A stretch of 64,000 bases of DNA from Candidatus Saccharibacteria bacterium UBA6664 (GTDB lineage: Bacteria; Patescibacteriota; Saccharimonadia; Saccharimonadales; Saccharimonadaceae), in the NCBI GenBank assembly GCA_002455275.1, contig DKKO01000003.1, positions 1,267 through 65,266 on the forward strand. The letters are read 5' to 3'. The notes under the pieces were generated by a model. The model had not been told where the DNA came from, made no database searches, and saw only the letters and a program-made list of their open reading frames with translations. Below are positions 24,614 through 31,631 of the stretch, one piece after another (the stretch's first letter is position 1; every line of letters begins with the position of its first letter). The position numbers and the translations under genes are program-made.

Positions 24614-26755
24614 TTATTGCTTCATTTCATTGTGATGGTAGGTGTTTATATCCTTAATGCGGTTCATGAGAAAACGAGAGCTAGTATGAATTTCACTGAT
24701 ACTTCTCGTAGGTGGCGTACCGTGCGAAAGAACATTACAAACGGAAAGTAGTTTCTTGAGCTTAGCTTCATTATTGGCACTAATGTTGATTACGTCAGTT
24801 TCAAATAGGGCAACTGCAATCTCGTTATAGCTGCTTTGTGTTGCAAGTGCTATCCCGAAGTTAAAGCGTATGTACTCCTCAAGTACGCGGCGCATAGTAT
24901 TGGGCATATGCAGCGCTTCATCAGGAGTTAGTTGATCTGCTGATTTCTGCGAAAACTCGTAGATTTCTTTGTATAACTTTCTGTAGGGCATGGTGATGCT
25001 GCGCGAAAGCTCGATGTCACTCTGGCCGCTCACCTTAGTAATTTCAAACTTTTTAACGTTGGCTTCCTCGTACTTTCCATAGCACAGGTCGCAGTAATCG
25101 CGCCATGAGTGAGTAAGCACGAACGATTGGAAGTTCCGATTATCAATGATGCTCTTTACCAGTTCAAGGATGAAGAACCTGTTTTCATCGTCCATACTTG
25201 TTGCCGGATCATCAATAATAACTATCTCGAGGTTATCCTTGAGGTTCTTCTTATCGCTGCCGAGCATCTCGTAGTAGAAATACACCAGTGCCAGAAGATT
25301 GCGCTCGCCCTCGCTTATATCGTCAATATTGAGATCAACATTCAAAATAGAGTGCTGCAACGCGTACGCTTTTCCCGACAATACTAATTTGAAGCCGATT
25401 CCAATTTCTTCAAATATCTGATTCAGATACTCAGCAAAATCAGACAGGTCAGATTTGCTATCTCTAAGCTTGCGAATCGCCTCCGTTCTTGTACGAATAT
25501 CTTTCTTGAGTTCAGCAATCTTTTTATTATTCTCCGTATAGGCTGCCGTGTTATCACCGACAAGCTGGCTATTCTTCACCTCAAAACCGATTGCACCCTT
25601 AACAAGAATTTCTAGCCTGTTAATCTTGTCTTCATATAGGCTCTTGAGTTTCTCACGAACATCAAGGAGTGCTTGAATATGCTCTTGCGCCGTGTCGAGT
25701 GTATTTTTGAGGCTGTCAACGTTTATGCTGACTTTTTCGGACATCGCTTCAATTTTATCGGCTATAACTTTACCGGCGTCTTCTATGGCTTGCTTACTGG
25801 TAGCAAGATCGACCAAAGATTGTTTAACGGACTCATCTTGCTCAAGGGTCACAGTAACAGTCTCACTGGCATCTGTAATATCATTGATGTTCTTGTAGAT
25901 GAGTCGGAGACTATTCTGTATCTTCTCAAGTATTTTACGGTCAACACTTCGTTCATCGTCAAGGTACGCTTGAATACGCTGCGCCACTTCTTTCGTATCA
26001 AGCGGGCTTTTACAGTATTCACAGTGATCCTTGCCGCTATGAAGCTCAAGACCGGTTTCTAGCCAGCTAACAATATCCGCACTCGGTATTTCTATGGTTG
26101 AGTAGGTTTTAGCGGTGATGCGGCCAAGTTCCTCAAAGTCGGCTTCGGCTATTTCCGGCGAGCGACTTAATGAGAGACCGTTGATAAGATCGAGAGTACT
26201 CTTAAAATCTTTTTCGCCATCAATTTCATCGTACTTCTCGTCGGGGAACTGTTTAACGGCGTTGGTATAGTCGTCAGTCCAAAGCTGCACCACCTTTTCA
26301 TGAATACCCTCTTTGATAGGCTTCTTAGCGATACTGGCCTTACCTTTTCGACGCTTAAAGATATCATCAAGCGTCGTTGTCGTGGCTGCAACCAGCTTCT
26401 CATTTTCTTCCGTCAGAGTATCTATTTCCGCTTGTGCTTTATCATTCAGGTCTGACTGTTCTTGGATACGCTTCTCTAGATCAACGTCAACTTTACCGAA
26501 GTCAGCCTTTACGCCTTTGATTCCGCCGCCGTCCTGTAATAGTAATTGCTCTGATACGAAGTGTTTGTTGTAGATGCGGAGATTGGCTTCATCGTGCGTT
26601 TTCAAGTATTCAGTACGCAAGCCAAGCGCAAGAGAGCTTTTACCGTTACCGTTAGGCGCGAAGAATATATTGGAGCGCCCAAATAAGCAGCTCGGTCCGG
26701 TGTAGCCTGTAAATGATTTGAGTGTAAAATCTGTTACTTTTTCAACTGGCGTCAT
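24614..26755 (-). CDS. RloC/PrrC-like ABC ATPase with zinc hook and HEPN-like C-terminus
   Basis: 713 aa. Walker A FAPNGNGKSSLALG near residue 35, long coiled coils with a zinc-hook-like CEYC (about 245), ABC signature ISEGERNLLAL, Walker B EIVIIDDPATSMDD and switch LTHSW. The C-terminal part has RRVLEE (from R622) and NVLSHG (H678), like the R-x3-E...H nuclease site of PrrC/RloC anticodon nucleases, though E-to-H spacing is longer (about 52 versus about 30). Likely an abortive-infection type tRNA or RNA nuclease. Stands alone, with no restriction genes beside it. The nuclease part is inference. Confidence 0.75.
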   Translation of the reverse strand: MTPVEKVTDFTLKSFTGYTGPSCLFGRSNIFFAPNGNGKSSLALGLRTEYLKTHDEANLRIYNKHFVSEQLLLQDGGGIKGVKADFGKVDVDLEKRIQEQSDLNDKAQAEIDTLTEENEKLVAATTTTLDDIFKRRKGKASIAKKPIKEGIHEKVVQLWTDDYTNAVKQFPDEKYDEIDGEKDFKSTLDLINGLSLSRSPEIAEADFEELGRITAKTYSTIEIPSADIVSWLETGLELHSGKDHCEYCKSPLDTKEVAQRIQAYLDDERSVDRKILEKIQNSLRLIYKNINDITDASETVTVTLEQDESVKQSLVDLATSKQAIEDAGKVIADKIEAMSEKVSINVDSLKNTLDTAQEHIQALLDVREKLKSLYEDKINRLEILVKGAIGFEVKNSQLVGDNTAAYTENNKKIAELKKDIRTRTEAIRKLRDSKSDLSDFAEYLNQIFEEIGIGFKLVLSGKAYALQHSILNVDLNIDDISEGERNLLALVYFYYEMLGSDKKNLKDNLEIVIIDDPATSMDDENRFFILELVKSIIDNRNFQSFVLTHSWRDYCDLCYGKYEEANVKKFEITKVSGQSDIELSRSITMPYRKLYKEIYEFSQKSADQLTPDEALHMPNTMRRVLEEYIRFNFGIALATQSSYNEIAVALFETDVINISANNEAKLKKLLSVCNVLSHGTPPTRSISEIHTSSRFLMNRIKDINTYHHNEMKQ

Positions 26756-26922
26756 CAGATCTAATTTTACCGCCCAACTCCTCTAATGGCTACCATAAGT
26801 ACTTTGAAAAAGAAAGAAGACTCCTGTTCTCTCGCAGAGCGAAAAACACGAATCTTCTTAACCCAATTATATATAGAAATTAATTATTTTTTAACTCCTT
26901 ACTTCACGTACTGTTCAAGTAT

Positions 26923-27010
26923 ACGGGGTCGAGCAAACGTATCAAGGTCGTTCGTTCACTGGTAAACGTCAGGAGCGCTCCACCTTGACACCTTTGCCAT
27001 GCGACCCCGT
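26923..27010 (+). promoter_or_regulatory. Structured leader RNA, copy 1
   Basis: Three nested helices: ACGGGGTCG (26923-26931) with CGACCCCGT (27002-27010); GCAAA (26933-26937) with TTTGC (26993-26997); TCAAGGT (26942-26948) with ACCTTGA (26982-26988). Inner hairpins include CGTT/AACG and GGAGCGCTCC. It ends 36 bases before the ATG of the next gene. The same fold with compensating changes recurs at 27443-27529. Candidate cis-regulatory RNA. Confidence 0.75.
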
Positions 27011-27046
27011 CAGGTAACTCCGTTACGTAAAGTAAAGGAGGAAGAC

Positions 27047-27340
27047 ATGACTAGCGTAGCTGAAGCAACACAAACTGTAGCCACCGACTATAACGGGTGG
27101 AGTAATCGAGAGACATGGGTGGTGAACCTGTGGCTCTCAGGCGAACCGTCAAACTATAACGTACTAATGGAAGCTGTGAGTATGCAATGTCCAGCAGTTG
27201 ATAAAGCTGATTGGCTCAAAGAGCGGTTAGAGTGGCAACTAAACGATGAGATTGAGGAGGCATGTATGTGGCGCGACTTGCTACAACACGCCTTTCGACA
27301 AGTTGACTGGTTAGAGATTATCAAAGCTAATCTCGATTAG
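27047..27340 (+). CDS. Small plasmid/phage-type accessory protein (YNGWSNRETW motif)
   Basis: 97 aa from the ATG at 27047, set by AAAGGAGGAAGAC; an upstream in-frame ATG at 26999 lies inside the structured leader and has no site. The segment YNGWSNRETWVVNLWL is a motif widespread in small proteins of phages and plasmids (DUF7249-like). No enzyme motif. First of three small genes that each carry the same 3' hairpin motif. Function unknown. Confidence 0.75.
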   Translation: MTSVAEATQTVATDYNGWSNRETWVVNLWLSGEPSNYNVLMEAVSMQCPAVDKADWLKERLEWQLNDEIEEACMWRDLLQHAFRQVDWLEIIKANLD

Positions 27341-27348
27341 CTAACGAC

Positions 27349-27375
27349 GTCCTGAGCATGACGCTAAACTGCTCC
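27349..27375 (+). repeat. GTCCTGRGC hairpin motif, copy a
   Basis: GTCCT, then stem GAGCA/TGCTC around the 11-base loop TGACGCTAAAC, 9 bases after the stop of the preceding gene. Copies b and c follow the next two genes with the stem changed but paired. Confidence 0.65.
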
Positions 27376-27442
27376 TATTGTCATGCTGTACGGAACTAAA
27401 TAGCAGCATGTAAGAGGCTTCCTCCCTCTGTCTCTTCATTAT

Positions 27443-27529
27443 ACGGGTGAACGAACCGCATCAAGGTCGTTCGTCCCATTGGTAAACGTCAAGGGGCGCT
27501 CCACCTTGACCCAGTTCGTTGCAGCCCGT
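27443..27529 (+). promoter_or_regulatory. Structured leader RNA, copy 2
   Basis: Same layout as 26923-27010 with different but still paired outer helices: ACGGG (27443-27447) with CCCGT (27525-27529); AACGAAC (27450-27456) with GTTCGTT (27514-27520); the conserved TCAAGGT (27461-27467) with ACCTTGA (27503-27509). The inner part TGGTAAACGTCA and GCGCTCC is nearly unchanged. Precedes the DUF3768 gene by 52 bases. Confidence 0.75.
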
Positions 27530-27581
27530 CGCCCTCTGACAGAGAGGCAGAAAGCCCTCTCGATAAAGCAAGGAGGGTCTT

Positions 27582-27914
27582 ATGGACACCGACACGATAC
27601 CGAACGAAACATCAGCAAAGATCGCTGCGCTCAATGACGCGCATCGTCGTAGCAATCCAGTGCGTTACATGATTACGCGCGGCGTATCTGCAAAGATGGA
27701 TTTGCAAAGAGTCATCAGCATGGTACGGAGTTACGATGTCTTTAACGAAGACAACGACCCATACGGAGAGCATGATTTTGGACAAATCAAGCTCGACGGC
27801 GAGACACTGTTTTGGAAAATAGACTACTACGACCAGCAGTTGTCCGGTTGGTGCGATCCGCTCAGTCCGGATTGTAACCGCGTCTTAACGGTGATGTTGG
27901 CCGAGGAATACTAG
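27582..27914 (+). CDS. DUF3768 family protein
   Basis: 110 aa. Pattern NDAHRRSNPVRYMITRGV, then FNEDNDPYGEHDFGQI and FWKIDYYD and a final LTVMLAEEY match DUF3768, a family typical of plasmids and conjugative elements. No known activity. CAAGGAGGGTCTT before ATG gives a strong start. Second gene behind a copy of the structured leader; ends within a terminator. Confidence 0.85.
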   Translation: MDTDTIPNETSAKIAALNDAHRRSNPVRYMITRGVSAKMDLQRVISMVRSYDVFNEDNDPYGEHDFGQIKLDGETLFWKIDYYDQQLSGWCDPLSPDCNRVLTVMLAEEY

Positions 27915-27927
27915 CCTCGGCTTTTTT
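27900..27927 (+). terminator. Terminator overlapping the DUF3768 gene end
   Basis: GCCGAGG (27900-27906) and CCTCGGC (27915-27921) followed by six T. The stop codon lies in the loop. Confidence 0.88.
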
Positions 27928-27928
27928 A

Positions 27929-27954
27929 GTCCTGGGCGTGACTTAAAACCGCCC
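27929..27954 (+). repeat. GTCCTGRGC hairpin motif, copy b
   Basis: GTCCT, stem GGGCG/CGCCC, loop TGACTTAAAAC (11 bases). It starts right after the terminator T-run, so it is more likely a leader of the next gene or a DNA site than part of the DUF3768 mRNA. Confidence 0.65.
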
Positions 27955-27983
27955 GACAAAGTTTAACTCTAAGGGAGAAAAGC

Positions 27984-28205
27984 ATGTATATCACAGTAAG
28001 CGAAGCAGCACATCAGAAAATTGAGGACAGTCGAGAAAGCTGGGCAGAAGTAGCTAGGAAATTCGGCTGGTACTTTGAGCCATTCTATATTCAAGTATGG
28101 ATTGACGAGTTTGGTGAAGTTGTCGATACAGTTGGCCATAAAGGTATGCGAGACTCACGCGGCGATATCCTCATATCCGATGAGCTTGATGATGGCGTAG
28201 AATAG
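27984..28205 (+). CDS. Small hypothetical protein
   Basis: 73 aa, acidic, Trp/Tyr-rich (YITVSEAAHQKIEDSRESW; FGWYFEPFYIQVW). AAGGGAGAAAAGC before the ATG. Third of the three small accessory genes. No recognised family; its company suggests a plasmid-maintenance or anti-defence role, but nothing in the sequence proves it. Confidence 0.65.
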   Translation: MYITVSEAAHQKIEDSRESWAEVARKFGWYFEPFYIQVWIDEFGEVVDTVGHKGMRDSRGDILISDELDDGVE

Positions 28206-28215
28206 CCAGCGATTA

Positions 28216-28241
28216 GTCCTGGGCAAGACGATAAAAGGCTC
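28216..28241 (+). repeat. GTCCTGRGC hairpin motif, copy c
   Basis: GTCCT, GGGC/GCTC stem with one G-T pair, loop ending ATAAAA. Follows the third small gene and reaches the end of the convergent replication-relaxation gene. Confidence 0.55.
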
Positions 28242-29050
28242 TATAAGTCAGATAGCGATAAGAGTTCGTTGGCGTCATCAATACTTGTCCAAATAGTATC
28301 ACTTGCGGCTGCACCCTTGAGCGCACTCATAGTAGTCGTATACACAGCCAAGTCATCGTCTATGTCTGCACGGTTGATTGCAGCACTGGCCGCACGTCTC
28401 GCACGAGTTTCGGTTGCACCTTTTTCGGCCACAAGGAGTAAGCTGGGTAATTCGCTATTCGTAGCTTCCCAGCCACCCTCGTCGAAGAACTCAGTATAGC
28501 TGGTGATCCGGCGGTCAAGTATGTAGCGCGGTAGGCTATCAGGAATGACATCTAAGAAGAAACGCTTTGGGGTGTCACCAAGTTTGAGCGACAGAAAGGC
28601 ATCAGGCGGGCTATCGGGAAAATAGCTAAAGCGGCTCATATCGCGGCGGAGGTAGACTTTCAAATCTGGGTACTGATGCTTCAGGGCGTTCGTGAGGCTA
28701 TAGACATCTAAGGTGTGAGAAACAAATGCTTGGCTTAGGACTTTATCACGATAGCTGGCCTTTATGGTTGCTTCGGTAATGTGGTCGTGACCATCAAGCG
28801 CTTGGAGCGATTTGAGGCCTTTCGGCGTCAAATAGTAGGCTGCTGGCACACCGAGTAGCTTGAGCCGCTTCTCTTGCCTCATAGCCACTAATCCATGCTT
28901 AATAAGGACGTTTAATTTTTCGTACAAACTAGACCCTGCTTTAATACCTAGACTATCTGCTACTAACTGACGACTACCAAACCTCTACTTATATAGAACT
29001 TCTAATATGTCTATTTGACCTTGTTTTAATGCTGATCGTTTATCTGCCAT
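28241..29050 (-). pseudogene. Replication-relaxation family protein interrupted by in-frame TAG
   Basis: The frame opens at ATG 29050 (MADKRSALKQGQIDILEVLYK), meets TAG at 28985-28987 (codon 22) and then stays open for 248 codons: RFGSRQLVADSLGIKAG, then a winged-helix and the C-terminal domain typical of replication-relaxation (Replic_Relax) proteins of conjugative elements. Without the start, the DNA-binding wing is cut in half. A TTG at 28927 could restart translation but has no ribosome site. Nonsense mutation or consensus error. If real, transfer may be impaired. Confidence 0.72.
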
Positions 29051-29161
29051 GCTACTATCTCGTGTTCACTGTCTCTGCTTCTTCTTTTCTATATATTTAT
29101 ATATAAGAAAGAGAGAAAAAATACAAGTAACAACAGATGTAGATAGGGATATAAATACCGC

Positions 29162-29178
29162 ATACCGATATTCGGTAT
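29162..29178. promoter_or_regulatory. Inverted repeat ATACCGA/TCGGTAT
   Basis: Perfect 7-bp arms around TAT in the 297-bp AT-rich stretch (29051-29347) between the replication-relaxation gene and the RHH gene. No other gene is seen in that stretch. Likely a repressor site. Confidence 0.5.
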
Positions 29179-29212
29179 AGTATAAGCAATAAAATAGATG
29201 AAAAGTATTGAT

Positions 29213-29238
29213 AAATTGTAGTACAAGTAGTACAATTT
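29213..29238. promoter_or_regulatory. GTAGTACAA operator-like repeats
   Basis: AAATTGTA (29213-29220) and TACAATTT (29231-29238) pair around GTACAAGTAG, so GTAGTACAA occurs twice here and once more at 29330-29338 directly before the RHH gene. Repeats at this place fit self-repression by the ribbon-helix-helix protein. Confidence 0.5.
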
Positions 29239-29347
29239 AATTAGAGTTACATAAGATGCAACCGGCTCGTTAACAATTCAGCTAGACGCCGACACAGGAG
29301 GTGGTCATGCTTCAGGCAATGTCGTGTTTGTAGTACAATATACACTG

Positions 29348-29554
29348 ATGACACCAAGCCGAATCCAGCTACAAATTGATACCTCAAAGGAAGTTCGCAA
29401 CCGTGCAAAAGCGGTTGCTTACGGCAAGGGCATTAGCTTGACGGAGCTTGTCTTAAAAGCCCTCGCCCAGGTTGGCGATAAAGAGCTAAAGACTTTGATT
29501 GATAAAGACCTAGAGGAACGAACGCAGCGCGGTCGCCCTCAAAACGACGCCTAG
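29348..29554 (+). CDS. Ribbon-helix-helix DNA-binding protein
   Basis: 68 aa from the ATG at 29348; the frame can extend to a GTG at 29324, but the fold begins at RIQLQIDTSKEVRNRAKAV. A strand with alternating residues followed by two helices (GISLTELVLKALAQ) is the Arc/CopG pattern. Control of the recombinase operon is likely. An 8-codon ORF at 29307-29333 with AGGAGGT before its ATG precedes it and may be a leader peptide. Confidence 0.7.
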   Translation: MTPSRIQLQIDTSKEVRNRAKAVAYGKGISLTELVLKALAQVGDKELKTLIDKDLEERTQRGRPQNDA

Positions 29555-29588
29555 CTGAGTTGTTACAGAGCCATGACATGGAGGGTAT

Positions 29589-29771
29589 ATGTCTAGGCCA
29601 AAAGGTAGCAAAAACAAACCAAAAGAACCGCTCGTAGAGCAATTTACGTTCACGACCGAGCAACGTATCAGGCTTGTTGCTAATCTTGTCGTTGAGAAGA
29701 TTCTCGAAGATAATAATTTCGCACATCAGCTTGCCGGTCTACTGGAGGACAAAAAAGATGCTGCCAAATAG
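29589..29771 (+). CDS. Small basic protein upstream of recombinase
   Basis: 60 aa. Basic start MSRPKGSKNKPKEP then a helix with acidic residues. GGAGGGTAT before the ATG. It overlaps the recombinase start by 14 bases, so is coupled to it. Possibly an excisionase or recombination directionality factor by position; no motif proves this. Confidence 0.65.
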   Translation: MSRPKGSKNKPKEPLVEQFTFTTEQRIRLVANLVVEKILEDNNFAHQLAGLLEDKKDAAK

Positions 29772-31479
29772 TCAGCCGCGTATCGGTTTACTTGCTATAC
29801 GCGTATCTTCTGACAAGCAAGGCCTTGACGGTGACTCACCCGAGGCGCAGCGCGAACAAGGCGAGGCCTACGCCAAAACGCACAACATTATTATTACCGA
29901 AACAATTATTCTTCTTGAGTCAGCATCGCACGAAGATCAACCAATGCAGAAAGTCATTGACGCCTGCAAGGATGCGAGCAAAGGCTTTCAGGTCGTACTA
30001 ATCAAGTCCATCGACCGCTTTACACGCGGTGGCGGTGACTACTACTCTCCACTCAAGAAGCAACTCACAACTATGGGGATTGCCCTTGAAGACATGTACG
30101 GCGTAATTGGCAAACTACAGGTCAACACACTGGAACACACTGGCTTCAAATACTACTGGAGCGAGTTTAATCCTACGCAAAAATCTGAATACCTTGAGGC
30201 CGAGCGAGCAAAAGACGAAATGCGCGACATTATGAGTCGTATGATTGGTGCAGAGATACGTTATACGCAACTTGGCTACTGGATGCGCCAGCCTCATTAT
30301 GGCTTTAGAAGCGTCAAAATCGACACGAGGAACGGCAAACGAATTATCTTGAGGCCTGATAAGAACGAAGCGAAGTTTATCATCAAGCTATTTGAAATGC
30401 GTGCCGCGCATGTCTACACAAATCAGCAGATCGCCGATGAGTTAAACTCTATGGGCTTTCGCACGCGCGTTACTATCGTGCGTGATAAGTATGACCGTAC
30501 CAAGATAAAAAAGCAGCTCGGTGGTAAGCAAATGACTGCGAAGATGATTGACCGATATGCAAGCAAGCTAGTCTACTGTGGTGTTATTCGAGAAAAATGG
30601 ACATATGATAAGCCGGTAAAGGCTCAGTTTGACGGGCTTGTTGATATCGACTTATTCAATGAGGCAAATCGTGGCCGACTGCATGTTGAGATAGATAGCC
30701 GTAATGAAGTCACCGTAAAAGAAAGAGAAGTGCCGGAGCATCTAAAGACAAAACAAATCTACAATCCCGACTACCCATACAAGCAAGTAGTTGCATGTCC
30801 AAAGTGTGGTAAAACGCTTTCTGGCAGCGCTACACGCGGTAAGAAAGGTATTTACTACCCTGCATATCACTGCGCTCGTGACGGTCATTATTTCCGCGTA
30901 CCAAAGCCAGCGTTTGACCAGACCATTGAAGACTTCGTGAAAGCAGTCACGATCAAGCCTGAGTATATCGACGACGTTATTACCGCCATTGGTGAGCTAT
31001 GGCGTGAGCGTCAGGCCAAGCAAGTAGAAGTAAATCAGCAGCGTCTAGAGCATCGTGAGAGCTTACAGAGCCAAATCAAGGCCACCGTAGACCGTATGCG
31101 TGTCGTGACGAGTGAAACCGCATTAAAGTACCTAGAGGAGGACATAGAGGGAGTAGAAAAAGAGCTTACTCAGCTCGACGAAGAACTAGCAAATCAACCT
31201 GATTTACAGGCCGAATTTGACCAAGTTTTACAGTACGCAAAATATATTTTGGAACACCTGTCAGAAATGCTACTTGACCTCTGTAATCCACTACGAAAAG
31301 CAGCGTTTTTTGGAGCAATTTTCAACACGGTGCCAACCTACTCGCAAATAGACTTGAGAACCCACGAAAATAGCTCGCTACCAGAGGTAAACGAGCTATT
31401 CACTATACGTACTGCATTGATGTCCACTTTTGGTGACCTTACCGGGAATCGAACCCGGATTGCCAGGATGAGAACCTGA
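29758..31479 (+). CDS. Large serine recombinase (integrase) of the element
   Basis: 573 aa from the ATG at 29758 (GGAGGACAAAAAAG upstream; the longer frame is not supported). N-terminal resolvase domain with catalytic Ser in RVSSDKQ, a recombinase domain (YGFRSVK, then QQIADELNSMGF), zinc ribbon CPKCGKTLSGS, and a coiled coil (about residues 415-490). The last 14 codons after Gly559 (DLTGNRTRIARMRT) are translated from tRNA-Glu sequence on the opposite strand; the natural C-terminus appears to be at 7308-7439. Integration therefore swaps the protein tail. Confidence 0.92.
   Translation: MLPNSQPRIGLLAIRVSSDKQGLDGDSPEAQREQGEAYAKTHNIIITETIILLESASHEDQPMQKVIDACKDASKGFQVVLIKSIDRFTRGGGDYYSPLKKQLTTMGIALEDMYGVIGKLQVNTLEHTGFKYYWSEFNPTQKSEYLEAERAKDEMRDIMSRMIGAEIRYTQLGYWMRQPHYGFRSVKIDTRNGKRIILRPDKNEAKFIIKLFEMRAAHVYTNQQIADELNSMGFRTRVTIVRDKYDRTKIKKQLGGKQMTAKMIDRYASKLVYCGVIREKWTYDKPVKAQFDGLVDIDLFNEANRGRLHVEIDSRNEVTVKEREVPEHLKTKQIYNPDYPYKQVVACPKCGKTLSGSATRGKKGIYYPAYHCARDGHYFRVPKPAFDQTIEDFVKAVTIKPEYIDDVITAIGELWRERQAKQVEVNQQRLEHRESLQSQIKATVDRMRVVTSETALKYLEEDIEGVEKELTQLDEELANQPDLQAEFDQVLQYAKYILEHLSEMLLDLCNPLRKAAFFGAIFNTVPTYSQIDLRTHENSSLPEVNELFTIRTALMSTFGDLTGNRTRIARMRT
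31431..31436. other. Right attachment core (TGGTGA)
   Basis: On the minus strand this is TCACCA, the discriminator region and CCA end of tRNA-Glu. Same bases and same recombinase reading frame as at 7304-7309. Confidence 0.7.
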
Positions 31480-31505
31480 TGTCCTAACCGTTAGACGATA
31501 AGGCC
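31431..31505 (-). tRNA. tRNA-Glu (CTC)
   Basis: 75 bases with encoded CCA. Acceptor GGCCTTA pairs with TAAGGTC; anticodon stem TCAGG/CCTGG around loop TTCTCAT gives anticodon CTC; T-arm CCGGG-TTCGATT-CCCGG. The element inserted at its 3' end and left it whole, but took away its terminator. Confidence 0.95.
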
Positions 31506-31631
31506 AATCCGAAAAATTTGGTGCTTATGTGGTCTGAAAGATCTACATAAGTATTTGGCTTTAAACCTTATCTACAGTAGCATAACAGAGGTAGTATGTC
31601 TAGTTTGCCCTACGAATGATGAGCTAGATAG

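Larger units (their letters stand above)
7304..31436. mobile_element. 24.1-kb integrative (probably conjugative) element in tRNA-Glu
   Basis: Ends are defined by the shared core TGGTGA at 7304-7309 and 31431-31436; the right copy is the 3' CCA end of tRNA-Glu. Contents are a large serine recombinase at the right end, a T4SS (pilin, VirB6, PrgI, VirB4, CHAP hydrolase, coupling-type ATPase), plasmid-type accessory genes, an RHH repressor, a replication-relaxation gene, a metal/redox cargo and an RloC-like gene. The chromosomal tRNA terminator is left stranded outside the left end. No relaxase is recognisable and two genes carry premature stops, so its mobility is uncertain. Confidence 0.85.

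Noticed and set aside
18807..29050. Alternative genetic code (stop reassignment)
   Set aside because: The two premature stops are TAA and TAG, while TGA, TAA and TAG all end other intact genes, so no reassignment fits.
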